Shown in pieces: positions 14,732-23,139 of a stretch of DNA of 34,541 bases. The translations under genes and the position numbers were made by a program. Source of the stretch: Candidatus Cloacimonadota bacterium (GTDB taxonomy: Bacteria > Cloacimonadota > Cloacimonadia > Cloacimonadales > Cloacimonadaceae); assembly GCA_029561955.1 (NCBI GenBank), contig JAKQWO010000071.1:1-34541 (forward strand), written 5' to 3'. Under the pieces are notes generated by a model. The model was not told where the DNA came from and searched no databases. It saw only the letters and a list, made by a program, of their open reading frames with translations. The stretch's first letter is position 1. Each line of letters begins with the position of its first letter.

Positions 14732-16864
14732 TTAGAAAACCACCTGCGCACCAAAGTAGACTGCCCGTCCCGGTTGCGGTATATAGGGATACACCTCATA
14801 GCGTTTATTGATCAGGTTTTGCAGCTTTAGGTGCAGGTTCAATCTCGCTTGCCAGATTTTGACGCTCGTCTCCCAGCCCAGGTCTAACAGATCATATCCC
14901 TCCAAGGGAGTGGCGAGGTTGTCCGGAGTGAGATACTGCTTTCCCCTGTAGCTATACTTAGCCCAGATGCTTTGATTCCAATGGGATACGCTTGCTTTGA
15001 GTCCATACTTGAGCTTGGGAGTATACATCAGTTGGGGAGCTTTATCAAAAGGGAGGCTACTGATGTCACGGGCGTCGGTGAAGAGGGCATCCGCATTGAG
15101 GTTCAGCCAGGTGCTCACATCCCAGGAGCCTTCCACTTCCAGGTTTCGCAGTTGCGCTTTGCCGATGTTGAAGGGCTTCCAGGCGTTGCCAAACATCTGC
15201 ACCTGACGCCAATGGATCATATCTTTAACCGTATTGATATGCGCTCCGCAGCGCAAATGGTAGCTCAAGCCGGACACATCCAGCCAGATTTGCCCGCCTT
15301 GCGAGGTTTCGCTCTTTAAATTTGGATTGCCGATGGCCTGGGAATCGCCCTTCCAGTGCAGATCAAAGTAGGATGGGAAGGCAAAGGAGCTGCCCCAAGT
15401 GCCTCCCAAGGAGGTCTGCAAGAAGCCAAAGTGTTTGATCTCCAACTCCACCCTACCACTGCTGAGGTCTTCTTTTTGTGTAAAGTCTTTTCTGCCAGCC
15501 AGATAGGCTGCCATGTTCCAATCTCCCAACTCCTTGTCTACACCGCCTTTGAGGCTGATGCTGCCTTGATTTTCTGTGACGTGGATGCTATCACGGGGAC
15601 GAAGATGATTGTGGTTGTCATACTCACTACAGGTATAAGCTGTTGTGGTATTGAATCTTAGCAGACCTTGTGACTTGTCCAGGCTCAGTTGCACTCCGGC
15701 CTTATCCAGTTGCTGCTCATACTTGCTTTTATAGACGGCCATGGGAGCTGCGGTGTTGTCATACAAGGATTTAGTCCTGTTTGCCCACACCTGCCCGCGG
15801 ATATTTAGCCAGCTTAAATTGCTCTCGATGTTGAGGCGATTACGGCTATCAAAACCCTGCAGGTAGGCATTGCGATAGACTTCTATAAAGTTAATGGTGC
15901 CAGGCAATTGCCGGTGATAATACTCCAGCTCATTCTGCAGCGTGAGCAGGATGTTTTTAAAAGATGCGCCCAAGCCCAGAGAAAAGGAGTTTTGCTGCTT
16001 GGCATTATTGCTGCGGATGCCGTCCTTCTGCTCAGTCCACCAAGGTCTGGGTTTGAAGGAGAAGTCGTTGTCTGCATTGAACATACCCAACGACAAACGA
16101 TAGAAAAACCAATCCCAGCCGCCCTTCAGGGACAGACGCAGGTCGGCATAACCAAAGCTACCCAGTTCCAGGCTGGTTTTATACTCGTCCGCCTCTTTGG
16201 AAGGCTGTTTGGAGCTGATCATCACCACGCCACCGATGGCAGCCGCTCCACCATAAACGGAGGCGTTGTTTTTAATGATTTGAATGCTTTGGATGTTTTG
16301 GGGATCGAGCAGCGAAAAGTCAAAGCTCTCGCCATCGGCGTTTAAGGGAACGCCGTCCAAAAGCACTAAAGTATGACGGGGCAGATTCCCGAGCAGACCA
16401 AGGTTTTGGTGTTCGCCTTTGAGCGGAGTATCCTGACTGAGAGTTCCCGAAGCCTCACCCAAGATGTCCATGGCGCTGTAGTAGTGCCGATCGGGGTCTA
16501 TGGGCACGCTGAGCATATCCGCCGCCTGGAAATAAGGCTCATAGCTTTGGCTCACGCGCACGGTGGGAAGCAAGATGGGCTGCGACTTCAGCACCAGGTC
16601 CAGCCTGCCTGCCACCGCCTTGACGCTCTTCTTTTCATAGCCCAAACGGCTCACCTGCAGCGAGTCTCCCCTGGCTTCGATCTTGTAAGAACCATCCCGC
16701 AAGCTACGTGTAGCACGTGATCCCAGCTTGATAAAGGCTCCCTCGATGCCTTCGCCATTTTCATCAAACACATAGCCATTCACTCTGATACCTGCCAGAA
16801 AGATGGCGCAAGAGAGCAATAACAGCATCAGCACGCATCTGTTAGGGATGAATAGGCTCTTCAT
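14732..16864 (-). CDS. TonB-dependent outer-membrane receptor
   Basis: This 710-residue protein has signal peptide MKSLFIPNRCVLMLLLLSCA. A carboxypeptidase-regulatory-like beta domain follows (residues ~25-95, VNGYVFDENGEGIEGAFIKLG), then a plug domain (~100-215, with LVLLDGVPLNADGES, IQSIQIIKNNASVYGG and AAIGGVVMISS). A beta barrel ends in the aromatic VYFGAQVVF. Such receptors import iron chelates, cobalamin or sugars with TonB energy. The layout (N-terminal regulatory domain, about 700 residues) fits Bacteroidetes-like receptors. It lies 3 bp after an ABC ATPase of the FhuC/BtuD type, which favours an iron-chelate or corrinoid ligand. The ligand cannot be read from sequence. Confidence 0.92.
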   Translation of the reverse strand: MKSLFIPNRCVLMLLLLSCAIFLAGIRVNGYVFDENGEGIEGAFIKLGSRATRSLRDGSYKIEARGDSLQVSRLGYEKKSVKAVAGRLDLVLKSQPILLPTVRVSQSYEPYFQAADMLSVPIDPDRHYYSAMDILGEASGTLSQDTPLKGEHQNLGLLGNLPRHTLVLLDGVPLNADGESFDFSLLDPQNIQSIQIIKNNASVYGGAAAIGGVVMISSKQPSKEADEYKTSLELGSFGYADLRLSLKGGWDWFFYRLSLGMFNADNDFSFKPRPWWTEQKDGIRSNNAKQQNSFSLGLGASFKNILLTLQNELEYYHRQLPGTINFIEVYRNAYLQGFDSRNRLNIESNLSWLNIRGQVWANRTKSLYDNTAAPMAVYKSKYEQQLDKAGVQLSLDKSQGLLRFNTTTAYTCSEYDNHNHLRPRDSIHVTENQGSISLKGGVDKELGDWNMAAYLAGRKDFTQKEDLSSGRVELEIKHFGFLQTSLGGTWGSSFAFPSYFDLHWKGDSQAIGNPNLKSETSQGGQIWLDVSGLSYHLRCGAHINTVKDMIHWRQVQMFGNAWKPFNIGKAQLRNLEVEGSWDVSTWLNLNADALFTDARDISSLPFDKAPQLMYTPKLKYGLKASVSHWNQSIWAKYSYRGKQYLTPDNLATPLEGYDLLDLGWETSVKIWQARLNLHLKLQNLINKRYEVYPYIPQPGRAVYFGAQVVF

Positions 16865-16867
16865 TGT

Positions 16868-17647
16868 TCACCCTCTGGGTGCGGGATAGATGAGGTTGGG
16901 TGTGCCGCTCTGGGGATGGGGATGGGTATTTAGTTCCAGGCCAAAGAGTTCCTTGAGCATGGCTGGATTCATCATCTCTTCAGGTTTGCCGCTTCCCAGC
17001 AGCTTTCCGTCTTTCATAAAGACCAGCTCATCCGCATAGTTGGCTGCAAGGTTGAGGTTGTGCGAGACCAAGAGAATGCCTATCCCCTGATTTCTATTGA
17101 TGTTACGCAAGAGCTGAATGATCTCCACCTGGTGGTTGATGTCCAGCTCGGAAAGGCTTTCGTCTAGGAAGATATAGCGCGTCTGCTGCGCCAAGGCTCG
17201 GGCGATCAGCACCCGCTGTTTTTCGCCGCCGCTCAGGGAGGAATAGAGCCTCTCGCTCATGTCCCGTAAATAGAGGTTTTCCAATAGCTTAGTTACTATT
17301 TCCTTGTCTTTTATACTCCAGGATTGCATGAAGCCAAGGTAAGGGTAGCGCCCCATCATCACGATGTCAAAGACGGTGTAGTCAAACTGGAAAAAGCTCT
17401 CTTGAGGCACGAAAGCGATGAGTTTGGCCAGCTCGGGACGGGTGTATCTGGTCAGCGGTTTGCCAAAGAGATCGATCTCCCCCTTTTGAGGACGCAAAAA
17501 GCCCAGCAGGGTGAAAAGCAAGGTTGATTTACCCGCACCGTTTGGCCCTGCTAAGACGCTTAAATTATCGGTCATGAGCTGCAAATCCAAGCCCTTGAGG
17601 ATGAGCTTGTTCTCATAGCCTGCGTGGAGGTCTTTGATCGTGATCAT
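16868..17647 (-). CDS. ABC transporter ATP-binding protein, FecE/FhuC/BtuD type
   Basis: This 259-residue ATPase has Walker A GPNGAGKS (34-41), Q-loop Gln82, signature LSGGEKQR (138-145), Walker B YIFLDES (158-164) with catalytic Glu163, and H-loop His196. The FVPQE and TVFDIVMMGRYPYLG segments are typical of iron-siderophore and vitamin B12 importers. The usual membrane permease and periplasmic binding protein genes are absent on both sides: upstream is an alcohol dehydrogenase, downstream the TonB receptor. They must be encoded elsewhere, or the protein serves another permease. No clear Shine-Dalgarno is visible. A small inverted repeat, GTGATC-ATGA-GATCAC, covers the start codon (17640-17655). 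Confidence 0.92.
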   Translation of the reverse strand: MITIKDLHAGYENKLILKGLDLQLMTDNLSVLAGPNGAGKSTLLFTLLGFLRPQKGEIDLFGKPLTRYTRPELAKLIAFVPQESFFQFDYTVFDIVMMGRYPYLGFMQSWSIKDKEIVTKLLENLYLRDMSERLYSSLSGGEKQRVLIARALAQQTRYIFLDESLSELDINHQVEIIQLLRNINRNQGIGILLVSHNLNLAANYADELVFMKDGKLLGSGKPEEMMNPAMLKELFGLELNTHPHPQSGTPNLIYPAPRG

Positions 17648-17726
17648 GAGATCACAAAAAAGATGAGGCGGATTTTGTCAATACTGATGTAGCGTTTCTT
17701 GATGGCGGTTGAAGCGGTCGATCTGC

Positions 17727-18803
17727 TTACGTCAAACTCAGGAAGATGTCCGCAATCTGCTCTGCGGTGACCTCCAAAGGATTGTTGAGCATATTGCGGC
17801 TGCTCATCACTTCAGGAACTCTTTGGGTGATAAACTCTTCCGTGATCTGCACGTCTGCGTTTAGGTTCAGATCATCCAGCCAAGCGAAGAAGTCTTCAAT
17901 GCTGAAATGAAAAGAGCCGAAAGCTTCCTCCAAAAGCCCATGCACCGCGGGTTTATAGAGCTTCATGATCTGCTTCATCACGATGCCGTTTGCCAGTCCA
18001 TGCGGCACCTTGAATACGGTGGTGAGCGGATAGCCGATGGAGTGTTGCAGGCTGGTGCTGCCTTGGCTGATGGTCATGCCTCCGTAGATGGAAGCCTGTG
18101 AGAGGGCACATCTGGCTTCAAGGTTGCTGGGATCTTTGAGGGTGCGGGGCAGGTTTTTGATGATCAGGCTCATCCCTTTGTGGATCATGGGAAAGCAGAG
18201 TGGCTCACGGTTTGCGCTGTAAAGCCCTTCCAAAAGATGGCTGAGCGCATCGATGGCGGTGTTTTTGGTTACTTCAGCACTCAAGCTCAAGGTGTAGCGG
18301 GGATCGACTATTGCCAGCCTCGGAAAAGCCAGAGGATGTCCCCAGCCTGCTTTTTTGCCGCTGCGATTGTCGTTTAAAACGCTAAACTGCGTCACTTCCG
18401 AGCCCGTGCCAGAGGTGGTGGGAATCGCCACGATGGGATAGGCTTTCTGGAAGAGCTCGGTGGAATAAAGCTGGTCAAGATTGAGCTGATTTGCCGCAGC
18501 GACGGAGATGGCTTTAGCCGCATCCAGAGGGCTTCCACCGCCGATACCGATGATGAAGTCACAGCCGCTTTGCGTAAATACTTCTGCTCCGCGCATAATG
18601 GAATCAAGCTCTGGATTCTCCTTTATCTCTGCATAAATCTGGTAATCTGCAAAAAGAGCCTTCACATCCTGCTGAGCACCGGAAGCGATGGCGCTGCTGG
18701 CTCCGGTCACGATAAGTGGCTTCTTGCCAAAGCTTTGTATCTGAAGAGCAGCTAACTTTACCGCTTCTATCTTAAACACGATTTTGGTGGGTAGATAAAA
18801 CAT
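17727..18803 (-). CDS. Iron-containing (group III) alcohol dehydrogenase
   Basis: This 358-residue NAD(P)-dependent enzyme has GIGGGSPLDAAKAI (86-99) for the dinucleotide and AIPTTSGTGSEVTQFSV (127-142). The full metal-ligand set is Asp185, His189, His254 and His268, with spacing 65 and 14 between the histidines as in the family. The HGLANGIVM segment is typical. Members reduce aldehydes such as butanal or 3-hydroxypropanal, or oxidise alcohols, in fermentation; the substrate here is unknown. It starts directly after the stop of the epimerase gene and lies 79 bp before the ABC ATPase, in a long operon. Confidence 0.92.
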   Translation of the reverse strand: MFYLPTKIVFKIEAVKLAALQIQSFGKKPLIVTGASSAIASGAQQDVKALFADYQIYAEIKENPELDSIMRGAEVFTQSGCDFIIGIGGGSPLDAAKAISVAAANQLNLDQLYSTELFQKAYPIVAIPTTSGTGSEVTQFSVLNDNRSGKKAGWGHPLAFPRLAIVDPRYTLSLSAEVTKNTAIDALSHLLEGLYSANREPLCFPMIHKGMSLIIKNLPRTLKDPSNLEARCALSQASIYGGMTISQGSTSLQHSIGYPLTTVFKVPHGLANGIVMKQIMKLYKPAVHGLLEEAFGSFHFSIEDFFAWLDDLNLNADVQITEEFITQRVPEVMSSRNMLNNPLEVTAEQIADIFLSLT

Positions 18804-19787
18804 TTATTCTCCTTTGGTAAACCACTGCCAGAAAAGCTGTAGTCCTTGTCTAAAATCAAAAGAGGGCTTGTAATTCAATAACTGACTGGCCTTTGTGACG
18901 CAAGCCCTGGTGTGACTCACATCGCCCGCCTGGTCTTCCTGATGCTTGATCTTTGCCTTGATGCCGGTCACCTCCTCCAAAGCCTCAACCAGCTCGGAGA
19001 GCGTGACGCTGCGGTCATTACCCAAGTTGATCACTTCGTAGACGCAGCCGGTTTTCACGTATTCCAGCGCACTCAAAACGCCTTGAATAGTGTCTTGGAT
19101 ATAGGTGTAATCTCTGCTGGTATAGCCACTTCCGAAGACAGGAATCGCCTTGCCATCCTGCATTAAGGCGGCAAACTTGTGGATGGCCAAATCCGGCCTC
19201 TGTCTGGGGCCGTAGACGGTGAAGAATCGCAGTGCCACCATCGAGATCTGGTAGAGGTGATGGTAGCTGTAGCAAAGCAGTTCTCCCGCCTTTTTGGTGG
19301 CGGCATAAACGCTGATTGGCTCGTTCACGGGATCATCTTCGGCAAAAGGCAGCTTGGAGTTGTTTCCATAGACGCTGGAAGACGAGGCAAAGACGAAGTG
19401 CTTGATGTGGTGCAGGTTACAGAGCTCTAACAGGTTCAGGCTGCCCATCACATTCACTTGGTAATAGAGCTCAGGATCCAGCAGCGACGGACGCACTCCC
19501 GCCATGGCTGCCAAATGTATGACAGCGGAGATGTTGTAACGCTCAAAGATCGCTTTTAGAGCCTTAATATCCCGGATGTCCGCCCTTTCTAAGATGAAGT
19601 TCGGATGTCGCAGACAAGCTGCAATGTTCCGCTCTTTGGTGGCTGGTGAATAGAAATCGCAGAAGTTATCCACACAAAGGACGCACTGCCCTTGCTGCAA
19701 GAGCGCTTCGCAGAGGTGCGAGCCGATGAAGCCGGCTCCACCGGTTACCAAGACAAGATCAGGCGTTTTCTCTGATGATTTTGGCAC
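18804..19787 (-). CDS. NAD-dependent sugar-nucleotide epimerase/dehydratase
   Basis: This 327-residue extended short-chain dehydrogenase has GGAGFIGSH (16-24) for NAD, FASSSSVYG, the catalytic pair Tyr161 and Lys165 (YAATK), and FFTVYGPRQRPDLAIHKF, which is typical of UDP-glucuronate/UDP-galacturonate 4-epimerases. It likely makes an activated sugar for surface polysaccharide or lipopolysaccharide. Its ATG lies 29 nt inside the 3' end of murA in another frame. A later start would cut close to the Rossmann strand, so I keep this one. GalE or a UDP-glucose dehydratase are less likely alternatives. Confidence 0.9.
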   Translation of the reverse strand: MPKSSEKTPDLVLVTGGAGFIGSHLCEALLQQGQCVLCVDNFCDFYSPATKERNIAACLRHPNFILERADIRDIKALKAIFERYNISAVIHLAAMAGVRPSLLDPELYYQVNVMGSLNLLELCNLHHIKHFVFASSSSVYGNNSKLPFAEDDPVNEPISVYAATKKAGELLCYSYHHLYQISMVALRFFTVYGPRQRPDLAIHKFAALMQDGKAIPVFGSGYTSRDYTYIQDTIQGVLSALEYVKTGCVYEVINLGNDRSVTLSELVEALEEVTGIKAKIKHQEDQAGDVSHTRACVTKASQLLNYKPSFDFRQGLQLFWQWFTKGE

Positions 19788-21012
19788 CCAAACCGCCCAG
19801 CTTTTCTTCTATCCTGTCATAGCCCCTGTCGATGTGATAGATGCGGGAAACTGTGGTCTTTCCTTTGGCCACCAATCCCGCCAAAACCAGGGCTGCACTG
19901 GCACGCAGGTCTGTGGCCATCACTTCGGCGCCACCGAGCTGTTTCACGCCATTCACTATCGCCACATTGCCTTCCATGCGGATATCTGCTTGCAGGCGAT
20001 TGAGTTCCGCCACGTGCATGAAGCGCTCGGGAAAGATGGTGTCTTCTATGCGGCTGGTTCCATCTGCAAGGCTCATCAGCACGGTAAATTGAGCCTGTAA
20101 GTCTGTTGGGAAGCCGGGATGCGGCTCAGCGACGACATCCACGGACTTGATCTTTTTGGGCGGCACCACGGTCACGGAACTGCCTTCCACGATCAGCTCG
20201 CATCCTGCCTGGCGCAGCTTTTCCATCAGAGCTTCCAGATGAGCAGGCTCACAGTTTGTCACGGTGATGGGTGAAGTGCTCAAAGCTCCTGCGATCATGA
20301 AGGTTCCCGCTTCGATGCGGTCTGGAATCATCTCCATCTTCACAGGATAGAGGCCGTCCACACCCTCGATAGTTAGCGTCTTGGTGCTTCTTCCGCTGAT
20401 CTTGGCACCCATTTTATTGAGCATATCCACGGTAAAATCCACTTCCGGCTCTTTGGCAGCGTTGAACATCCTGGTGGTTCCCTTGGCCAAAACGGCAGCC
20501 ATGAGCGCATTGATGGTAGCTCCCACGCTGGATTTGTCAAAATGGATGTCAGCGCCCTTGAGCTCGTCCGCCTTGGCGTGGATGTAACCCTGATCGATGC
20601 TTATCGTGGCGCCTAAAGCTTCCATCGCTTTCAGGTGCAGGTCTACCGGTCTGGTTCCGATGGCGCAGCCGCCCGGAAAGGACACTCTCGCCTCTTTGAG
20701 CCTGGCCAAAAGAGGCCCCAGCACGTAAACACTGGCTCTCATCTTGCTTACCAGTTCGTAGGGAGCTTCGTTAAAACATAGGTCACGGCTGTCGATGCTC
20801 ATGCTATCGACGTCATAATCCACTCTGGCACCCAACACTCTCAAAAGATGAGCCATGCTCTTGAGGTCTATGAGGTTAGGCACGTTTGTCAGCAGCGATT
20901 TTCCCGGAGCAAGCAGCGCTACCGCCATGGCTGGAAGGATGGCATTCTTCGCTCCGCTTACTTCGATATTGCCGCTTAGATTGCGGTTTTCTTCGATGAT
21001 AAATCTGTCCAT
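19759..21012 (-). CDS. murA: UDP-N-acetylglucosamine 1-carboxyvinyltransferase MurA
   Basis: This 417-residue cytosolic enzyme transfers enolpyruvate from PEP to UDP-GlcNAc, the first committed step of peptidoglycan synthesis. Lys22 lies in SGAKNAILP. The catalytic Cys116 is in FPGGCAIGTRPVDLH, so it is the fosfomycin-sensitive cysteine type. The late segments PGFPTDLQAQF and RIYHIDRGYDRIEEKL are standard. Length and start match the family. It lies 2 bp downstream of prmC. Confidence 0.97.
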   Translation of the reverse strand: MDRFIIEENRNLSGNIEVSGAKNAILPAMAVALLAPGKSLLTNVPNLIDLKSMAHLLRVLGARVDYDVDSMSIDSRDLCFNEAPYELVSKMRASVYVLGPLLARLKEARVSFPGGCAIGTRPVDLHLKAMEALGATISIDQGYIHAKADELKGADIHFDKSSVGATINALMAAVLAKGTTRMFNAAKEPEVDFTVDMLNKMGAKISGRSTKTLTIEGVDGLYPVKMEMIPDRIEAGTFMIAGALSTSPITVTNCEPAHLEALMEKLRQAGCELIVEGSSVTVVPPKKIKSVDVVAEPHPGFPTDLQAQFTVLMSLADGTSRIEDTIFPERFMHVAELNRLQADIRMEGNVAIVNGVKQLGGAEVMATDLRASAALVLAGLVAKGKTTVSRIYHIDRGYDRIEEKLGGLGAKIIRENA

Positions 21013-21014
21013 TT

Positions 21015-21869
21015 TTATCTCCTCTGGTTATGATGATTGTATTTTAGCACCAAGAAGCGATCCTTATCAGCCAAATCCTGGCCTGCAAACTCCACTTCCC
21101 ATCCCTCTGATACGGCTTCTTGGATGATTTTTTGCTGTTGTTTCTCCCCGTGTTCCAGACACAAAACACCTTCCTCTGCAAGGTGTGAGGGCGCCAGCTC
21201 CAGAATACGCAGGATGTGATCCAAACCCTCATTTCCTGATAGCAAAGCCATTTGGGGCTCGTTATCCTTGATCACAGCCTCCAATTCCTCATACTCAGCC
21301 TGGCTCACGTAAGGCGGATTGCTGACGATGAGGTCAAATTTGATCCCGTTTTCGGGGAAGAGGTCGCATTGATAGAACTCCAGCTCCAACTGCAGATCGG
21401 ATGCGTTTCCCTTTGCAACTTCCAAGGCAGCAGCGCTGAGGTCAGATGCGTGAATGCTGGCATCAGGGCGCTGGATTTTAAGCGCTAATGCGATAGCTCC
21501 ACTGCCGGTGCAGCAATCCAAGACCTTGGCATCTTCTGCACAATAGCGCAAAGCCAGCTCCAGAAGCTGCTCCGTCTCAGGTCTGGGAATCAAGACATCC
21601 GGATTCACCTTCAGCGTCAAGCCCCAAAACCAGGCTCTTCCGAGGATATATTGCACCGGTTCGCCCTGAATCAGACGCATAAACAGCTCTTCAAATGCCC
21701 TCACCCAATCACGGCTAAGCTGCTTATCTCTCATCAAGATAGACAGTTCCGCCAAACCGCAATCCAGCTTCTCACAAAAAAGCCACCCCAAGGCAGATTC
21801 CGGAATGCCGGCCTCCCTGCAGCGCACTCTACAGCTTCTATAGTAGCTTTTCAGCGAATACTCTTTCAT
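21015..21869 (-). CDS. prmC: Peptide chain release factor N5-glutamine methyltransferase PrmC
   Basis: This 284-residue SAM enzyme methylates the GGQ glutamine of RF1 and RF2, aiding termination. It has the helical N-terminal domain with GEPVQYILGRAWFWGL (69-84) and LIPRPETEQLLE, SAM motif DCCTGSGA (118-125), and the catalytic NPPY (184-187) in LIVSNPPYVSQ. Length is usual. Its start overlaps the end of the response-regulator gene by 4 bp, and murA follows after 2 bp. Confidence 0.96.
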   Translation of the reverse strand: MKEYSLKSYYRSCRVRCREAGIPESALGWLFCEKLDCGLAELSILMRDKQLSRDWVRAFEELFMRLIQGEPVQYILGRAWFWGLTLKVNPDVLIPRPETEQLLELALRYCAEDAKVLDCCTGSGAIALALKIQRPDASIHASDLSAAALEVAKGNASDLQLELEFYQCDLFPENGIKFDLIVSNPPYVSQAEYEELEAVIKDNEPQMALLSGNEGLDHILRILELAPSHLAEEGVLCLEHGEKQQQKIIQEAVSEGWEVEFAGQDLADKDRFLVLKYNHHNQRR

Positions 21870-22783
21870 TGCAAGGCCTTGCTAATACTCACTTTGCTGC
21901 CGTTTTTCTCAAAGCTGAGGCTATCGCTGAAGTGTTTGATCATGTTGATCCCACGTCCGTGGTGCTCAAGGTTCACTTCCTGAGCGTTTTCCAAGTGATC
22001 CAGCCAAGCCTTGAAGTCGAAGCCTTTACCCTTATCTTCCACGCTGACCACGACCTGCTTTTGCTCATGGTCTACCTCCATGGTGAGTAGAACACAGTTG
22101 CGACAGACATCTCGGTTTTCACTTATCTTTTCCAGTACCAAGGCTCGTATTTGATCGCTATCCAACTGACGTTCAGCAGCGGAAAGCTGCAATACTCCGT
22201 GAATGATGGCGTTGAAGACCATCTCTTCCATGCAGATGAGCAACTCGTTTGCGATGGTGTGGGTAAAACCCAGATTATTTTCAAAAAAGAAGGAAAAAGC
22301 CTTGTCCAGACTGGATTTGATGAAGCGAGCTGGATCGATGTAAAACTCCATGGTAAAGCCATGCAAATTCTTGAAGAAATGGCTTTGGCTAATCACTCTA
22401 TCACGCCTCTCCCTGATCCTCTCCAATGTAGACTGCAACTCCTGACACTCTATGGGCTTACTGATAAAATCTACCGCACCCAAACGAATAGCCTGAATGT
22501 AATAATCCTGCTCAAGATAGCCCGTCATCAAGACCACATCCATAGAATAATCCAGCTTCCGCTTGATCTTATGCAAAAACTCCAAGCCGCACATCCCCGG
22601 CATCTCAATATCACAGATGGCCAGATCAAAGTTGCTGTTTTCGACCAATCGCAGCGCATCAATGGCACTATTAGCCGTAACTACATGATGCCCGTGGTAT
22701 TCCAATATCTTAGACAGGCTTTTGACGATGCTGATGCTATCATCAATCACCAGAATATTGAAAGGTTTTACCGATCCATTCAT
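21866..22783 (-). CDS. Response regulator fused to RsbW/SpoIIAB-like HATPase
   Basis: The protein has 305 residues. Residues 8-125 are a receiver domain: acidic pair Asp14-Asp15, phospho-acceptor Asp58 (CDIEMPG), Thr87 and Lys109 (ISKP). Residues ~145-303 are a GHKL ATPase of the anti-sigma-kinase kind: N-box ELLICMEEMVFNAIIHG (Asn191), G1-box VEDKGKGFDF (250-258), and HGRGINMIKHF. Such ATPases bind a sigma factor or an STAS protein and phosphorylate the latter. The receiver would bring this switch under histidine-kinase control. The STAS gene directly upstream overlaps by 4 bp. No His-phosphotransfer domain is seen, so self-phosphorylation of the receiver is unlikely. Confidence 0.92.
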   Translation of the reverse strand: MNGSVKPFNILVIDDSISIVKSLSKILEYHGHHVVTANSAIDALRLVENSNFDLAICDIEMPGMCGLEFLHKIKRKLDYSMDVVLMTGYLEQDYYIQAIRLGAVDFISKPIECQELQSTLERIRERRDRVISQSHFFKNLHGFTMEFYIDPARFIKSSLDKAFSFFFENNLGFTHTIANELLICMEEMVFNAIIHGVLQLSAAERQLDSDQIRALVLEKISENRDVCRNCVLLTMEVDHEQKQVVVSVEDKGKGFDFKAWLDHLENAQEVNLEHHGRGINMIKHFSDSLSFEKNGSKVSISKALQ

Positions 22784-23121
22784 CCCAAATTGACTGTAAA
22801 CAACTGGTTGATCTTGAGCATGGAAAACAGCTCATAGACGGTGTTAGAGCTTCGAACGACCTCGATCTCGCCCCCTCGTCCGATAAAATCCTTATAAAAT
22901 AACAAAATCTTACCGATACCGGTGCTGCTAATTCCTCGACAATCAAAGAAATCCAGCTCCAGTATGTTGGCATCAGAAGCCAAGACCTCGTTGAGCTTGT
23001 CCTGTAGGAGAGAAGCATTTTCGCTGTTGATGATACCGTCAACTTTAACGGTAGCAACAGCTTCATTGACCTTCAAATCAACCGTCATCTTGTACTTCTT
23101 TGCGTCGCTTATTTCGCTCAT
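22780..23121 (-). CDS. STAS-domain anti-sigma factor antagonist
   Basis: This 113-residue single-domain protein is of the SpoIIAA/RsbV fold. GIINSENASLLQDKL and LDFFDCRGISSTGIGKIL carry the phosphorylatable serine, most likely Ser66 by alignment with the DS(S/T)GLG motif. It should bind or be phosphorylated by the HATPase encoded downstream, with which it overlaps by 4 bp. It lies 18 bp after fusA. The acidic residue before the serine pair in SpoIIAA/RsbV is replaced by Ile/Ser here, a modest deviation. Confidence 0.92.
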   Translation of the reverse strand: MSEISDAKKYKMTVDLKVNEAVATVKVDGIINSENASLLQDKLNEVLASDANILELDFFDCRGISSTGIGKILLFYKDFIGRGGEIEVVRSSNTVYELFSMLKINQLFTVNLG

Positions 23122-23139
23122 AGTTTGTACTCCACTTTT

